From Dactylonectria macrodidyma (Eukaryota > Ascomycota > Sordariomycetes > Hypocreales > Nectriaceae), in contig JAGMUV010000042.1 in the NCBI GenBank assembly GCA_020744425.1, positions 310,001-374,000 on the forward strand: DNA of 64,000 nt, given 5' to 3'. The notes beneath the pieces were generated by a model that did no database searches, was not told the DNA's origin, and saw only the letters and a program-made list of their open reading frames with translations. Of the stretch, positions 29,895 to 40,760 are shown in pieces; positions within the stretch are counted from its first letter, which is position 1; each line of letters begins with the position of its first letter. The position numbers and the translations under genes are program-made.

Positions 29895-32800
29895 TCACCA
29901 ATAAGGTCCCATATGCTCTTTACACTCAAAGAGTCTCGGGTTTGTATACCCATGTCTTCCCCATGCATCACCACACCACTGTGCGGATCTTCCAAAAGAG
30001 ACAATTTCATCGTAGGTTTCATTCACGGGTCCCAAAGACCAACACAGGGCCTCGGTCCCTTCGGGATCCCTACGCTTGTCGCGTAAGCCCCATCTCGACC
30101 AGATGATTTTACTTTCCGGCCGCCCTGCTTCGGAATTGTCAAGACGCTCGCGACGGCGAATAAAATCGCGGCCACGAGACTCTTTGACTTGCTTCACTTG
30201 GTCGAACTCTTGCTCCACCCAGCGGTAAGAAGCATCCACGTCGTCGAGGAGTTCATGGATGGGCGGAATATAGAGTCCTTGACCTCGAGGGCCCCGCCAT
30301 CCACGAGCGAGAGCCAAGTCGATTTCCTCCTTACGCTCGTCTTGCTGTCGTTTCAGCTCCTCGATGAGCCACGAGGACCGCTTGGCTCGGTCTCGCATCT
30401 CTTTCAGGCGGACCGTGATGATGTCGCGGAAAAACCCTGCAATGTCGTGGAGCCTTGCAACGTCATCCCGTACAGTGATGTTCCACGTCAGGTGACGGTA
30501 AGGTTCATCTTCATCAGGAGATAGGGCCCGGACAACCTGGTCGATGCGGTCATTGCACTCGTTAAAGAGATCGCAGAGGGTAATCAACTTGTCTCTGATG
30601 ACTGTGATTGTATGGAATTGCGGCCTTACGTCGCTAAATGGGCTGGAATCTCTGAACTGGAAGTTGAGGGCCGCGTTGAGGATTTCGAGTAGCGCACTGG
30701 CTGTTTCATTTTCCCTCTGATCCGCGGACCACTCTTCAAGGCTTGGGAATTGTGTGGGACATGGGGTTACGAGTGGTGGTGTAGAGAAACTGGTGTACGA
30801 AGCAGAGACAGAGGTAGAGGCTGGGCAAGTCCGTGTAAGTATTAGCATTGACCTGGGTAGGCACCTGCAGGGGGGGGTGCATGTAAAGGGTGACAATGAA
30901 TGCAACATACGTACCGTTTCGAGACGCCTCAGACTCCCAACTCTTGGATCGGAGAACCCTCGAGTATTCCGCTTCGAAGACGGCGGAGATGAATTCTTCA
31001 GGTATATCCTCATCTTGGGGAATCTCGGTGACGCGTGGAAGCTTAGGCAACGACACGGACGAGTCGTGAGGCTTTGTGAGGTCGATGGTCATGGTCTGTG
31101 GCGGGTAGAGGCAACGAAATCGATCGTCATCAGAACCCCAATGGCGCTGCTCCTCGTGCGAGGCGTTCCGCTTCAGCCTTCGCAGAAGAATGCCAGTCGC
31201 GTTAAGGTGGAGAAGTCCTCGCTTTAGATGATACAGGACCAAGTAGTAGTGCTCCTCGAAGTGCAGCCTCTTGAAGGCCCGGAATGTGTTCCTAATGTCG
31301 CCAATGAGCTTTTCGAGCGGCGGGTCTAAATGCATAATGGCGAAGACGCTGTCGGGTCGCGCTGTTGGGGTTGGGGTTGGGGTTGGGGTTGAGTCTGAGT
31401 TATGCTGTGCGTCGTCGGAGTCTGACACCATCATCCCCATGCCATGAACCGTCGTTGTGGTCTTGAAAATGTTAGTAAGACTTGTGTCAATGGTTGGGAG
31501 GGATGCGTGAGAGCCAATAAAGTCGTAATGGAAGGTTGACCAGCGAAACTGGGTGCTGGCTCCTCTGGTAAAGCGAAAGTCAAGCGGGCCATGGTCTGCT
31601 ATGTTTTGGAGTTCCAGCATAGTAGTGTAAAGGACTCGCTCAACATCGTGCAAGAAGATTTTCTCGTCGACGTAGGTGCCGTTAGAGGTCGTTTCCCAGG
31701 GTTTGTATCCGGGACAGGAACAAAAGCTTGCGTTGAGGTCGGCGGAGGAAGAAGGACACGAATCGGGGGGAGGAGAGAAAGACGGGAATAAAGGCTCGTC
31801 GATGGGGAAAAAATGACCATCCAGAGGTCGCAGTCCAGGCTGGCACTGCCAGCGCGGTTGTTCCAGATGGGTTTCGCCAAACAGCCAGATGCGGACGGCG
31901 ACGGTCAGGCCGACGTGCATCAAGATGGCTCGATGGAACCAGTCGACGGCTTCAAAGGCTTCGGGCTCTGGCGCTGAATCGGCAGGATCGCCTTGATAGA
32001 CGATGCTAAAGGGGATGAGGAAGCACGGGGCGAGGAGGAAGACGAGAAGAATGGCCACGGATGTGATGCGAGATCGGTGGCGTGCATGGGAGCTGTCAAT
32101 ATGGTCGACGTCACTGTCATCCCCACTGTCACCCTCACTGTCATTCTCTTCGGTCTCTGTCTCGGCCTCAGAAGAAATCCTTGGGTCAGTATCACCCGGC
32201 TCGATGCTGCTGCATTCCGTCACTGGAAAGACTCGAACAGCCCCAAGGTCAACGACGTAACAAGCGGAAGCGGGAGGGCGTGGGCGAGTCTCTACTGGAG
32301 TATGACTGGGGAGACGCCGATGGCCACGATGGCTGGCTTGTCCACTGCCTTGTTGTTGACGGAGTTGTTGCTCATGGCGTTGTTGTTCACGAAGTTGTTG
32401 CTCATAGCGTTGTTGCTCACGGATTTGTTGCTGAATAAGTTGTTGCCCAACGACTTGTTGCTCACTGTCTTCTCCATCAACACCTCGCCACTCCCCCCCC
32501 TCACAACTCCCAGCCGCAGCAGAAGTACAAGGCCGCGAACGATGAATATGCAACCGCTTCGAAGGAGACTCGACCTGGTCGTCGCTGGGAAGAGGTCGTT
32601 TGGGGGACGGGAGCGGAGGCGGGACTTCAGAGCCCCAGGGAAACGTGGACAGTTGGATCCGGGCGTCGGAGGCTCTGGGGAGAGTGCCCAGGTAGGCGAT
32701 GCGCATCTCGATGGGGAGAGGAGGGAGGTCAGGCCGGGCTTGGACAGAGAGCCGGATGGCGGCGTGGGTCAGGCGCTCTCGATGGAGCCGGGAAGGCTGA

Positions 32801-32940
32801 AGCTGAGACGGTCGACGAGGCCGAGGGCTGGCTTGGTTGGGTTGAGGAGTTGAGGGGGAACCGATACGATGCCGTAGGTTATACCGACGTGGTTGAGGTT
32901 GAGGCCGCTTCGACGGGACATTGGGACGTCGAGGAGCCAT
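29895..32940 (-). CDS. Large hypothetical membrane protein
   Basis: Not recognised. Exons 30915-32940 and 29895-30820 give 983 residues; the intron (94 bp) has GTACGT, CTAAT and CCCAG. ATG 32940 (AAAATGGCT) is chosen over an in-frame ATG 30 bp upstream. Order: a Pro/Arg-rich N-terminus (PQPQPRRYNLRHR); a Gln-rich run at 161-197 (REQQRYEQQLREQQ); an acidic tract at about 258-282; a strong membrane span at 292-316 (VAILLVFLLAPCFLIP); a second hydrophobic stretch at 337-355; then an outer or luminal part with several N-x-S/T sites; a Thr-Pro run (TPTPTPTPT); and a helical C-terminal part (WLIEELKRQQDERKEEIDLA). Cellular site and function are unknown. Size and architecture suggest a lineage-specific surface or organelle membrane protein. 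Confidence 0.7.
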
Positions 32941-33782
32941 TTTGGTCAGATGAGCTCGGGGTTGAAGCAACGAGATGAGTTCACAACAAGTATCGGGAAA
33001 GATGAATTCGGAACAAATTGAGAGGCCAGGTAAGCTAAAAACAAGGTGGGAGGCGAGGTAGAGTAAAACAAAACGGGGACACGGAGTTTCTGGGAAAGAT
33101 CAAGGTTGTGTGCGCCGTTCAAAGACAGGAAGACAGAACGGGATGAATGAATTAAAAAAAACCCCATTTCATTATTTATTCAGGGTTGACCTTGCACAGA
33201 ATTTCACATGACGGCCGTGTGCAGAGCCATCCGTTGATCCGAGCACCGATTTATCCCTTTGGGCTTTTTCTTTGTTTGCTTCTGCGAGAAGACGGCGATG
33301 CGTTGTCCCGTGTTGAAAATCCATCCGTGCAACTTTGAACATACAGTGCGAGGTTCACCAAGTGGCTGGCTATTGTCTCTATTGCCCACAGCCCACCACC
33401 ATACATACGCCACGTCACCCTTAGCTCTCTACCTAGTCCGAACCTGGCAGTGGTCTCTGCCACCGGACATCAAGTATATTAAGGTAGGTTGAGTAGGTAC
33501 CTTAGGTACCCATAGGGTCTTTGCATGGGTATATGTACGTACTGTTGTGTTGATATGTTAGGTAGACTCAGCCAACTGTCAAACACCCCGGCTCTCTCAA
33601 AGTCTAGTAGATGTTGAAGAAGATGGCGTACATGTCGTGTCAGGGTTGACTCACAGTCCATGTTTCCATTCATTCATCCATTCTACAAAACTTCAACGGT
33701 TTCGTGTTTCGCTTCCCTTGAAGACAGTTCCATCCATCATCAATCACAATAGCTCTTGGGGTTAATTACCAGAACCATCGCC
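32941..33782. other. Intergenic between divergent unrecognised genes
   Basis: No gene. Contains AGGTACC-type palindromic motifs at about 33497-33511 (GGTACCTTAGGTACC). Confidence 0.4.
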
Positions 33783-34405
33783 ATGTGTCGTCACACATCC
33801 CCCAACGTTCGTCCCATTCGCCTCCATTCATTTGTCACGCATCCCTCCTTCTAACAAGCAACCTCTAGACCATCTGCGGTGCCGACCGCCAGTTCTACAG
33901 TGACAAGCTCCGCGACTGTACACGGTTCCGCCTCTTCCTGTGCAAGCACACCGAAGCCGACATCGTCGACTTCCTCGCGTCCGTCGACCCTCGACCGTCG
34001 CCGGGGGCTCTCGCCAGGAGCTGCGGCTTCGACTTTGGTCGCGATTCGCTCGGCCGCATCCTTCTGAGCAAGTTCAAGACGCAGGTTTCGTTCCTGGACA
34101 AGCGTGTGCGCAGTGGCAAGCCGCTTCTTCGTCAGGGCAGTGGGCCAGTTGTCGTGGCTCGACCACAGCCTCGGTCTCAATCTCAGTCTCAGCATCAGCA
34201 TCAGCCTCAATCTCGGCCTCAGTCTCAGTCTCCATTTGGGCCAGGGCAAGTCCATACGGCTGGCTGTCAACTGTCGGAGGAACGCATCACAACTGCCCAG
34301 TTTAGTCAGAGAATCGAGGAACCAGTGGATGGTGCACAGTCACTTGGGGGAGACTCATTGGGCTTGTTGGTAAAGATGGTGGGAACAAGCTTGAACTTGG
34401 GCTGA
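33783..34405 (+). CDS. Hypothetical Cys-containing protein with SQ/HQ repeats
   Basis: Not recognised. The main exon 33869-34405 is well supported by protein-like codons upstream of any ATG (TICGADRQFYSDKLRDC; RFRLFLCKHTEADIVDF). A small first exon 33783-33806 (MCRHTSPN) joined through a 62-bp intron with CTAAC branch and CTAG acceptor gives 186 residues, but its donor (GTTCGT) is weak, so the start is uncertain. The N-terminal ~90 residues look folded and carry several Cys. The middle is a Ser-Gln/His-Gln low-complexity run encoded by CAGTCT-type hexamers at about 34165-34235. No signal peptide is visible. Confidence 0.55.
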
Positions 34406-35456
34406 GTTGTACCCGTGTGGAGTAGAGTTGGCAGTATCAACCGGGGGGTTGGACTGGCCTTTTTCTAAATCGCATCGAGAGCTTATGGACTAAAGCGGGA
34501 CAGCATGTGTGTGGTTCGTTAGTAGGACCCTGCAAGGTAGTAGTTGTGGCTTGTTTCTACTCTCGTCCCATTTGGTCTTTTTCTCTTCTCTTCACATGTC
34601 CTCTACTTTGTGTCTGATCCATCCTCAAGACCAGAGGAAAAGATGGATTTCTCGCATCCATGGACTCCGGCAAGATTGTCTGAAGCGACCAAACAAAAAC
34701 CATTGAAAAGAATCTTGGCGTTTCTCACGCTGGCAAGGCCATTGATTTGTCGAGCAAGGGTCAAGCACGGGGGTCCTTAGCTTAGCCAATAGGGCTGATG
34801 TGACAACCACCAAAAAGAAGATGTCACATCTATCAACTGTTGAGACTGAAGATAAAGTCTCAAAGGCTCGGATCTCTAATAAACCGGTCTCAAAGACCCG
34901 GCTTCCTAACAAGCCGGTCTCGAAGACCCGGATCCCTTGGGATCCGGTCTACCGAGAACCTTATCATAGCTATGAGGGCAACCTACAAATAGGTCTGCCG
35001 CGAGCCCTCAGTTAGATAGAAATCAAGAGCTTCTACTTACATCACAATGCACCCTTCCTATCAGATGCAACAGAAGACAAGGATCCCTAGGGCCTATCCT
35101 ATTCCAGTCGATACGACATGTGTTGCGACGGCTGAGCATGTGCAAGCAAGTAAAGGCCAAACAGGCCGGGGAGTGGCATGCTTCTAGAATCCTCGCTTAT
35201 CCTGCACGCACTCTAGTTCACCGCCCATCTTGGTCGAGCAGCTTTCAACGCCGTCTCTTTTGGGCATCAGTACGATCAGGCGCACGACTAGCTCGGTTCG
35301 GCCTGCCACAAACAGTTTCCAAGTGTGCCATGCGCCCTTTGCGCAAACGTGGTTGTCCTTTCTTCTTAACATCCATCTTGTCTCCATCTCCGTCTTTTGC
35401 AACTTATCTCTTCCCAGTGTACACAGGCTATCTCTCTCTCTCTGCTTTTGTGAAAA
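34406..35456. other. Intergenic with LTR-like repeat
   Basis: No gene supported. Holds the second copy of the LTR-like repeat at 34822-35071 and a CT-rich leader (35360-35450) before the next gene. Confidence 0.5.
34822..35071 (+). repeat. LTR-like dispersed repeat, copy 2
   Basis: Shares block order with the copy at 955-1165: TGTCAC...CTATCA at the start, AAGGCTCGGAT near 34863, then AGAAATCAAGAGCTTCTA and ATCACAATGCACCCTTCCTA near the end. It is longer because of an internal ~30-bp tandem duplication around ACCGGTCTCAAAGACCCGG (34880-34950). Confidence 0.5.
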
Positions 35457-38063
35457 ATGAACACCGTGTATGAAGACGAGGATGCTGAGATGCAAGATTA
35501 CGACGTCGACATGTTGGCTCGGCAACTCGAAAGCAGGCTCAGATTCGGCAATGTAACTGATGGACAAGTATGCTGCCTCTCTCTCTATTTCTCTGTTTCA
35601 GTCCTTCATCTCTCTGTTTCTCTATTCTTACTCTCTCTCTCTCTATTACTCTGCTCTTGTCTCTGTGCTCACCTCGACTATCTAGCACATCCGCGGCGTC
35701 TCCGTCATCGACCTCATCGACGACAACGCCCCCCGCATCCCGTGGAGTCACGGCGACTGCATCGTCATGACCTCGCACGCGGCGCGGCACCAGCTGCACA
35801 AGGGCAACTGCGGCACCCTCTGGATCGATCAGCTCATCGCGAGGCTCGGCATGGCGCCGTACGCAAGGGACCAGACGTACCGCGACATCCTGGTGCGAAA
35901 GCTGACGGCGGCCTTGATATACCTGCTCCATCGCTTGAACCTCCAAGAGCACATCATCATGTCGCCTCGCAAGCCGCATGCCGCTGTTTGGAAACCTCAC
36001 ACGGCGGCGTGGGGAGAAGAGGGCTGGGATGGCGATGAGTCTCGGCCATGGAGCGAGACCGACGATGCGACTGCAACGGGTTCCGTCACGTCGATAGACG
36101 CCAACACCTGCTCCGACTCTTCCCTGCGTTACGCCGAGACGGGCCGATCCGACGATGACTCCATGTTCAACCCCAACGCCAGTCCAGGTCACGGCCATGA
36201 TATACCGGTAGCTCCAAGTTCCGACGGCGGGCTTCCTTCCTTGAGTCCTTCTATCAACGGGTCTCGGCAGCTAGTCGACGACGACCCCTTCGCCTTCAAT
36301 GCTGTCAACGGACATCCTGTGGCTTTCTCACGATTCTCTGGCAATTCCTCCGGTTCCAGTCCTGCACAGCACTCACAAATCTGGTCTGAAAATTCGTTTG
36401 ATGAGGTTCCCACTCAAGATCGTGAACCCGTGGTGGCAGTGGACGTCAATACAACAAAGAACGACGGGAAATATCTTCAGACTCCCCCCCAGTCGTTTCA
36501 GAGTCTGGTTTCCCAGCTACAGCCAGTCCATGTCCCTGAACAACATCCTCACGCATCCAAGGCAAAGCATCTGACCGGGCCACTATCCAGCCGCCACCTT
36601 CAAACGAGCCACAACACGCAACCCTGGCGTCTTCACAAAAAGCGGCTTCTCTCAACGACTCCCTGAGGATAGCAACACAAGTCATCACTCCCAACGACTC
36701 GGTGTCATGCCAGGGCGCACAAGCTGGCCCAAACGCTACGCCCCGCGCGTCCTTGATCATGCAGACTTCAACCCCCTCGCTCCGTACCAAGATGGCCCAT
36801 TGGTTGAACCACGATGGCTCTTGGACGGCTCGCTCCCATGCCAATGCCGCTGATGAGCACAATCGTGTCATCAACAAGGCCAGTGGTACTTCCAGTCGAG
36901 GCCACAGACGACGACTACAACAACCACTTTCCATCCTTCAACTATACGAAACAAAGGGAAAGAAGAACAAGAAAGATTGGACACCTCGACTCCCTCCCAT
37001 CCATGTTCCCGAAACCTCCGCTCCACGACTTGTTGCACTTCCCAGAGTCACCACCCCGCCCGAACAAACTCCTCGTTCCATTCCGGTGCAACATGTCAAG
37101 TCTTCAAGTCAGGTACTCCAACATCCCAGAGAGTTCTCAGGCGCACGTCTTAGTTCCGTTGAACATACTCGACAGATATCCGACGGCCGCCAGCCACCTA
37201 GAAGCCCTGCACACTCTACCATCATCTCCGCAAAACATTCAAACGACGTCTTTGAGATACCACCAGGGCTGGCTGAATCGCCTAATATCATCGCCCAACA
37301 CCCCCCCCCCCCCCCCCCCCCCCGGAGTCTGCACAATGAAGATGAGGTTAGAGGGGTCGTAGCATATCCCGCCGTTGTCAGCCACACCCAACAGATCTCG
37401 GAGGGACACCAGCCGCTCAAAAGCTACGAGTCTCCCCGAGACCCCACGAGCCCGTTTCCCATAGTTCAACAAGATCCGATAGACTTCGATGAGCTATCCC
37501 CCACACCACCTGAATCTCCCAGTATCAATATCTCATCTTCTCCTCAGAGCCCATACTCCAGACAAGAGGGTAGAGCGGTCGCCAGATATCCCGTCGTCAT
37601 CAACCATAATTTGCGTACCTCGGAGAGGTATCAGACGCCCGAAGTCTCCCCAACCCCCCTTCCCCATGCCCAACGTCTGAACCATACCAACAGATCCCCC
37701 CCGTGGATCTCTGAAGCCCAGGATTCCATCGACCAGCATCCCATCTCGAGTCCTCACGAGGGCCAAGCAAATAGAACCCCTAGTGCAACCCCCAACATCA
37801 TGACACAATACCATCCCCAGATCACTATTCTACCCCCGCTGCTTCTGCCCAGGCAAGAGCAGATATCTGCTGAAATCGCCCGTCTGGCTTGCTGGCTCCG
37901 GTTCCGCACGTGTTCAGATCGTGATGCCCATCTAAAAGAAGTCATGAAGGAGCAGTTGTGGGCGTGCACTTCCCGATATGCTTGGCATAGTGCGTGGGTG
38001 ACCTTGACCTTGCTATCGTGCGAGTTGGATATTCTAGATAGATCCCACGGGTCGTCAGTATGA
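35457..38063 (+). CDS. Hypothetical Pro/Ser-rich protein with internal repeats
   Basis: Not recognised. My model is exons 35457-35567, 35686-36525 and 36591-38063, 807 residues. Intron 1 (118 bp) has GTATGC and CTAG and is filled with CT microsatellite. Intron 2 (65 bp) has a CTGAC branch and CCAG but a poor donor (GTCCAT); without it the first frame stops at 36666. Joining is favoured because the second frame stays protein-like for 60 codons upstream of its first possible start. The N-terminal ~160 residues look folded (RGVSVIDLIDDNAPRIPW; TYRDILVRKLTAALIYLLH). Then comes a long disordered part with divergent repeats (VVAYPAVVSHTQQISEGHQP; VARYPVVINHNLRTSERYQT) and a helical end with LACWLRFRTCSD. 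A 23-C run at 37301-37323 encodes polyproline. Confidence 0.6.
37301..37323 (+). repeat. 23-nt C homopolymer in a coding region
   Basis: An uninterrupted run of 23 C encodes polyproline in the 35457-38063 gene. Slippage or assembly error would shift the frame. Confidence 0.9.
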
Positions 38064-38618
38064 GACTCTGAGTGGAATGATTACAATGATGGTCATGGTG
38101 TTACGATTTTCCTAGCTTAATGTCTCTTACTAACGACCTGCTATGAGTGTATGAAACCTGAATAGACTATTTTGTTTCATGAAATGATGGTATAAGGACC
38201 GCATCATGGGGCAATTCTACATCCTGTGTGACCTCCATTTCCATCTCTGTTCTCCTCTGTTCTCTTCTGCGTCAACTTCGCGCAAGCTATTTATTAACAG
38301 ATTACAGTGACTCGTGTGCTACCCAGAGAACTAGAGGCTACATCAAGAACCAGCGACTACATCAAGAACCAGCGACTACATCAAGAACCAGCGACTACAT
38401 CAAGAACCAGCAACTACACCAAGAACCAGCAACTACATCAAGAACCAGCGACTACATAAACCCTCCATCCCAGGATTTCCGTCCTCATCCCCTCCATCGT
38501 CATGTCATGGAGCCAGCGTTTGCCTAGCTTGAGCCGCCAAGTACATTGGCAGCCCGTTCCATTGTTCCCGAAAATGGCACCTCTTAATACATGAAACTAA
38601 GCCGTGTAAGAGGTTAAC
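38064..38618. other. Intergenic with minisatellite
   Basis: 3' flank of the preceding gene and the minisatellite array R. No gene supported. Confidence 0.5.
38341..38456 (+). repeat. Minisatellite array R, six 19-bp units
   Basis: Six near-perfect units of CATCAAGAACCAGCGACTA, plus a degenerate one just upstream (38325-38340). The reverse complement matches the unit of array L at 22692-22790. Confidence 0.92.
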
Positions 38619-39430
38619 TTGCAGTCCCAGGACAGGCGTCTACCCAGGGCAGACAGTGTAGGTCTCGTTCCAAGTCACTTCTCCTCCTTGCAGTGTAAGT
38701 ATGAAGTGCAGGGTAAAAGCTGTCTGCTCTATCAAAAGGCGAGTTACTGGTGCCATAAAGTGAAAATGACAGTCAAGTATGAATTGCCCAGTATTTGTCT
38801 ACCAAGGTGTCCTGTTGCCGTACCCTTGCTGTCTTCAGGCTGGTTAAGCACATATTATCAGACATTATCCAGCCTATCACTAGTCAACACATGTCTTAAG
38901 CATTACATTGACAGAACCCCCTCTGACGTTGTCGAACGCTACCATTACCAAGAAGCAGTAGGTAATAACCTCTTAGCTGCCGCCCGGTTGGCAGTCGGAC
39001 AAAAACACACTCCTGCTTCATGGCTTGAGTGCCTTGCCAGCCTCAATATTGCTCGTGTTCCTACGCTATCTAGGGCACCAAATGAGCACAATACGGATGG
39101 TTCTGATGCCAATATCAGCGACTCATCTGCTTCCTAGATAGCTACAATCTTCGTTGCAGGGGACGCTTCCGATGGTAAGTCCATTGTCCACATCTATGTT
39201 ACTTGTAGTATTAGGTTTTTAAAGTGATGCTCGTTTGTAATACGAAGAGCTCGTCAATTGGATACAGTCACGGGGTTCTGTGAAGAATGATGAGGCAGAC
39301 AGATGCCATCTTGCTAGTGTGGAAGTTGTAGCCAACTCTCAACGTCTTCTTCACAACATCAGGAATCCATTTTCATTTCTGGAAGATCAACCTTTTCTAT
39401 GGCTGGCTGGACGGCGGTACATCTGGGTTG
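38619..39430 (+). pseudogene. Possible decayed gene of unknown type
   Basis: A 172-codon frame (38619-39137) has protein-like content toward its end (ERYHYQEAVGNNLLAAARLA; SWLECLASLNIARVP). After an intron-like segment with GTAAGT near 39174 another frame reads ELVNWIQSRGSVKNDEADRC and NSQRLLHNIRNPFSFLEDQP before a stop near 39435. The pieces do not join cleanly, and no family was recognised. It lies at the edge of the AT-rich block, so decay by RIP is plausible. Confidence 0.3.
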
Positions 39431-39942
39431 TATAGTATGCCACTGTCGTGGTGTATCACATCACTGAGACTATTATATTGTAGATCTTGCTTTTCCTCTC
39501 TGTAGCAACATAGTTTACAGTATTGGTAGGTCTAGTATTACTAATGCTTTACAGGATATACAGTATCCGTAGTCAGATGTGTATAGTCAAGGGGCGCTAT
39601 TTGTAGCTCTAAGCCTGGAACGTAGAGGCAGCCATGGTCATTTGAATGTGTCTTGCCACTGTCGGGCTGGAGATTCAATGAATTTGTGGACATGCGTAGA
39701 TAGTGAGATGTGCAGTAAATTCCACTCTTATAGTAGCTCGTCAAAGTTAAAGAAGCTTACCGCCTGACTCTATCTAGCTTGTGCGTCTTTTAAAGAACAG
39801 AAGCCTTATTCAAAATGTATATAATAAACGTTAATTAAGGAGCTATTATATAAAGTCTTTTAAATACTTTTAAAATTTTTATTAAAATTAATTACTATAT
39901 GAAATATTTATTATAAATTACATTAATATATATTAATTTTTT

Positions 39943-40278
39943 AAGGTTATAGTCCTTAGTAGCGCACACTTAGAGAGGGGCTAGAGATTAAACAGTAAAA
40001 AAAAAAAAATAACCAATAGTGAATAACAGTATGAGGGCCTAAAACCCAAGCCTAAGGCAATAGTAACTCAGAATGACTAGAGTTTTTACTGCATTAAGGT
40101 GCAAGCCTTACTATCCTAATTAACCCTTTGAGATATATTAAGCAGCTAGAAAGCTAGATAGAAAAGCTAGATAGAAAAGCTAGATAGAAAAGCTAAATAG
40201 AAAAGCTAGATATTAGAAGGCAAAATCGTTATATAATAAAAGACCTGTAAAGGCTCTGCATTCATCGCATTCTAAGCT
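39943..40278 (+). repeat. Repeat R1, copy 1
   Basis: First of six copies of a ~300-330-bp repeat. Landmarks: TTATAGTCCTTA at the start, an A-run near 39,997, GCCTAAAACCCAAGCCTAAG, an AGCTAGATAGAAA minisatellite at 40143-40212, and GCATTCTAAG at the end. No coding content; origin unknown. Confidence 0.85.
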
Positions 40279-40567
40279 TATTATAATTTTAATTATGTTA
40301 TAATTTAATTACTGCTTTGCAATTCCCGTTATATAATAATTTAACTTAAATAGAGATTAGCTTTATTTTTAAGCTACTTGCTTATAATATAACTAACTTA
40401 TAATAACCCCCTTTAATTAAATAAATAACATAATACACATATAATATATTATATAATAGCTTAGTAGACCCTTACTAATACTAATATATAAGAATTATCT
40501 TATATATATACTAATTAAAAGAATTAAAGAAGATTAAAGCCTATTTCTTAAGCTATAAAGAGTATTT

Positions 40568-40760
40568 TATTATAGGCCAGATAAGATTAACTTAAGAGGT
40601 AATGCTACTGTATTATAAGAATACTATAATAAAGAGGAAAGAGAAAGCGGGCAAGTGTGTAAATATATATATGCATTAATAGTCCCTATAGCCTGCTCTA
40701 TGCGTCTTAGTTATGTATTAACCCTACCCTAGGTCTAGTACTCTAAATACTCTTATTATA
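40568..40760 (-). repeat. 3' LTR of Gypsy element 1
   Basis: 193 bp, homologous to 46667-46859 and, inverted, to the LTRs of element 2. Contains GCCTGCTCTATGCGTCTTAG. Confidence 0.85.

Noticed and set aside
31364..31392. TTGGGG-type repeats resembling telomere sequence
   Set aside because: They encode a Thr-Pro run in the large minus-strand gene; low-complexity coding sequence, not a telomere.
40143..40212. Regularly spaced repeat units that might suggest a CRISPR-like array
   Set aside because: Units are contiguous 13-15-bp minisatellite repeats without spacers, in a fungal genome.
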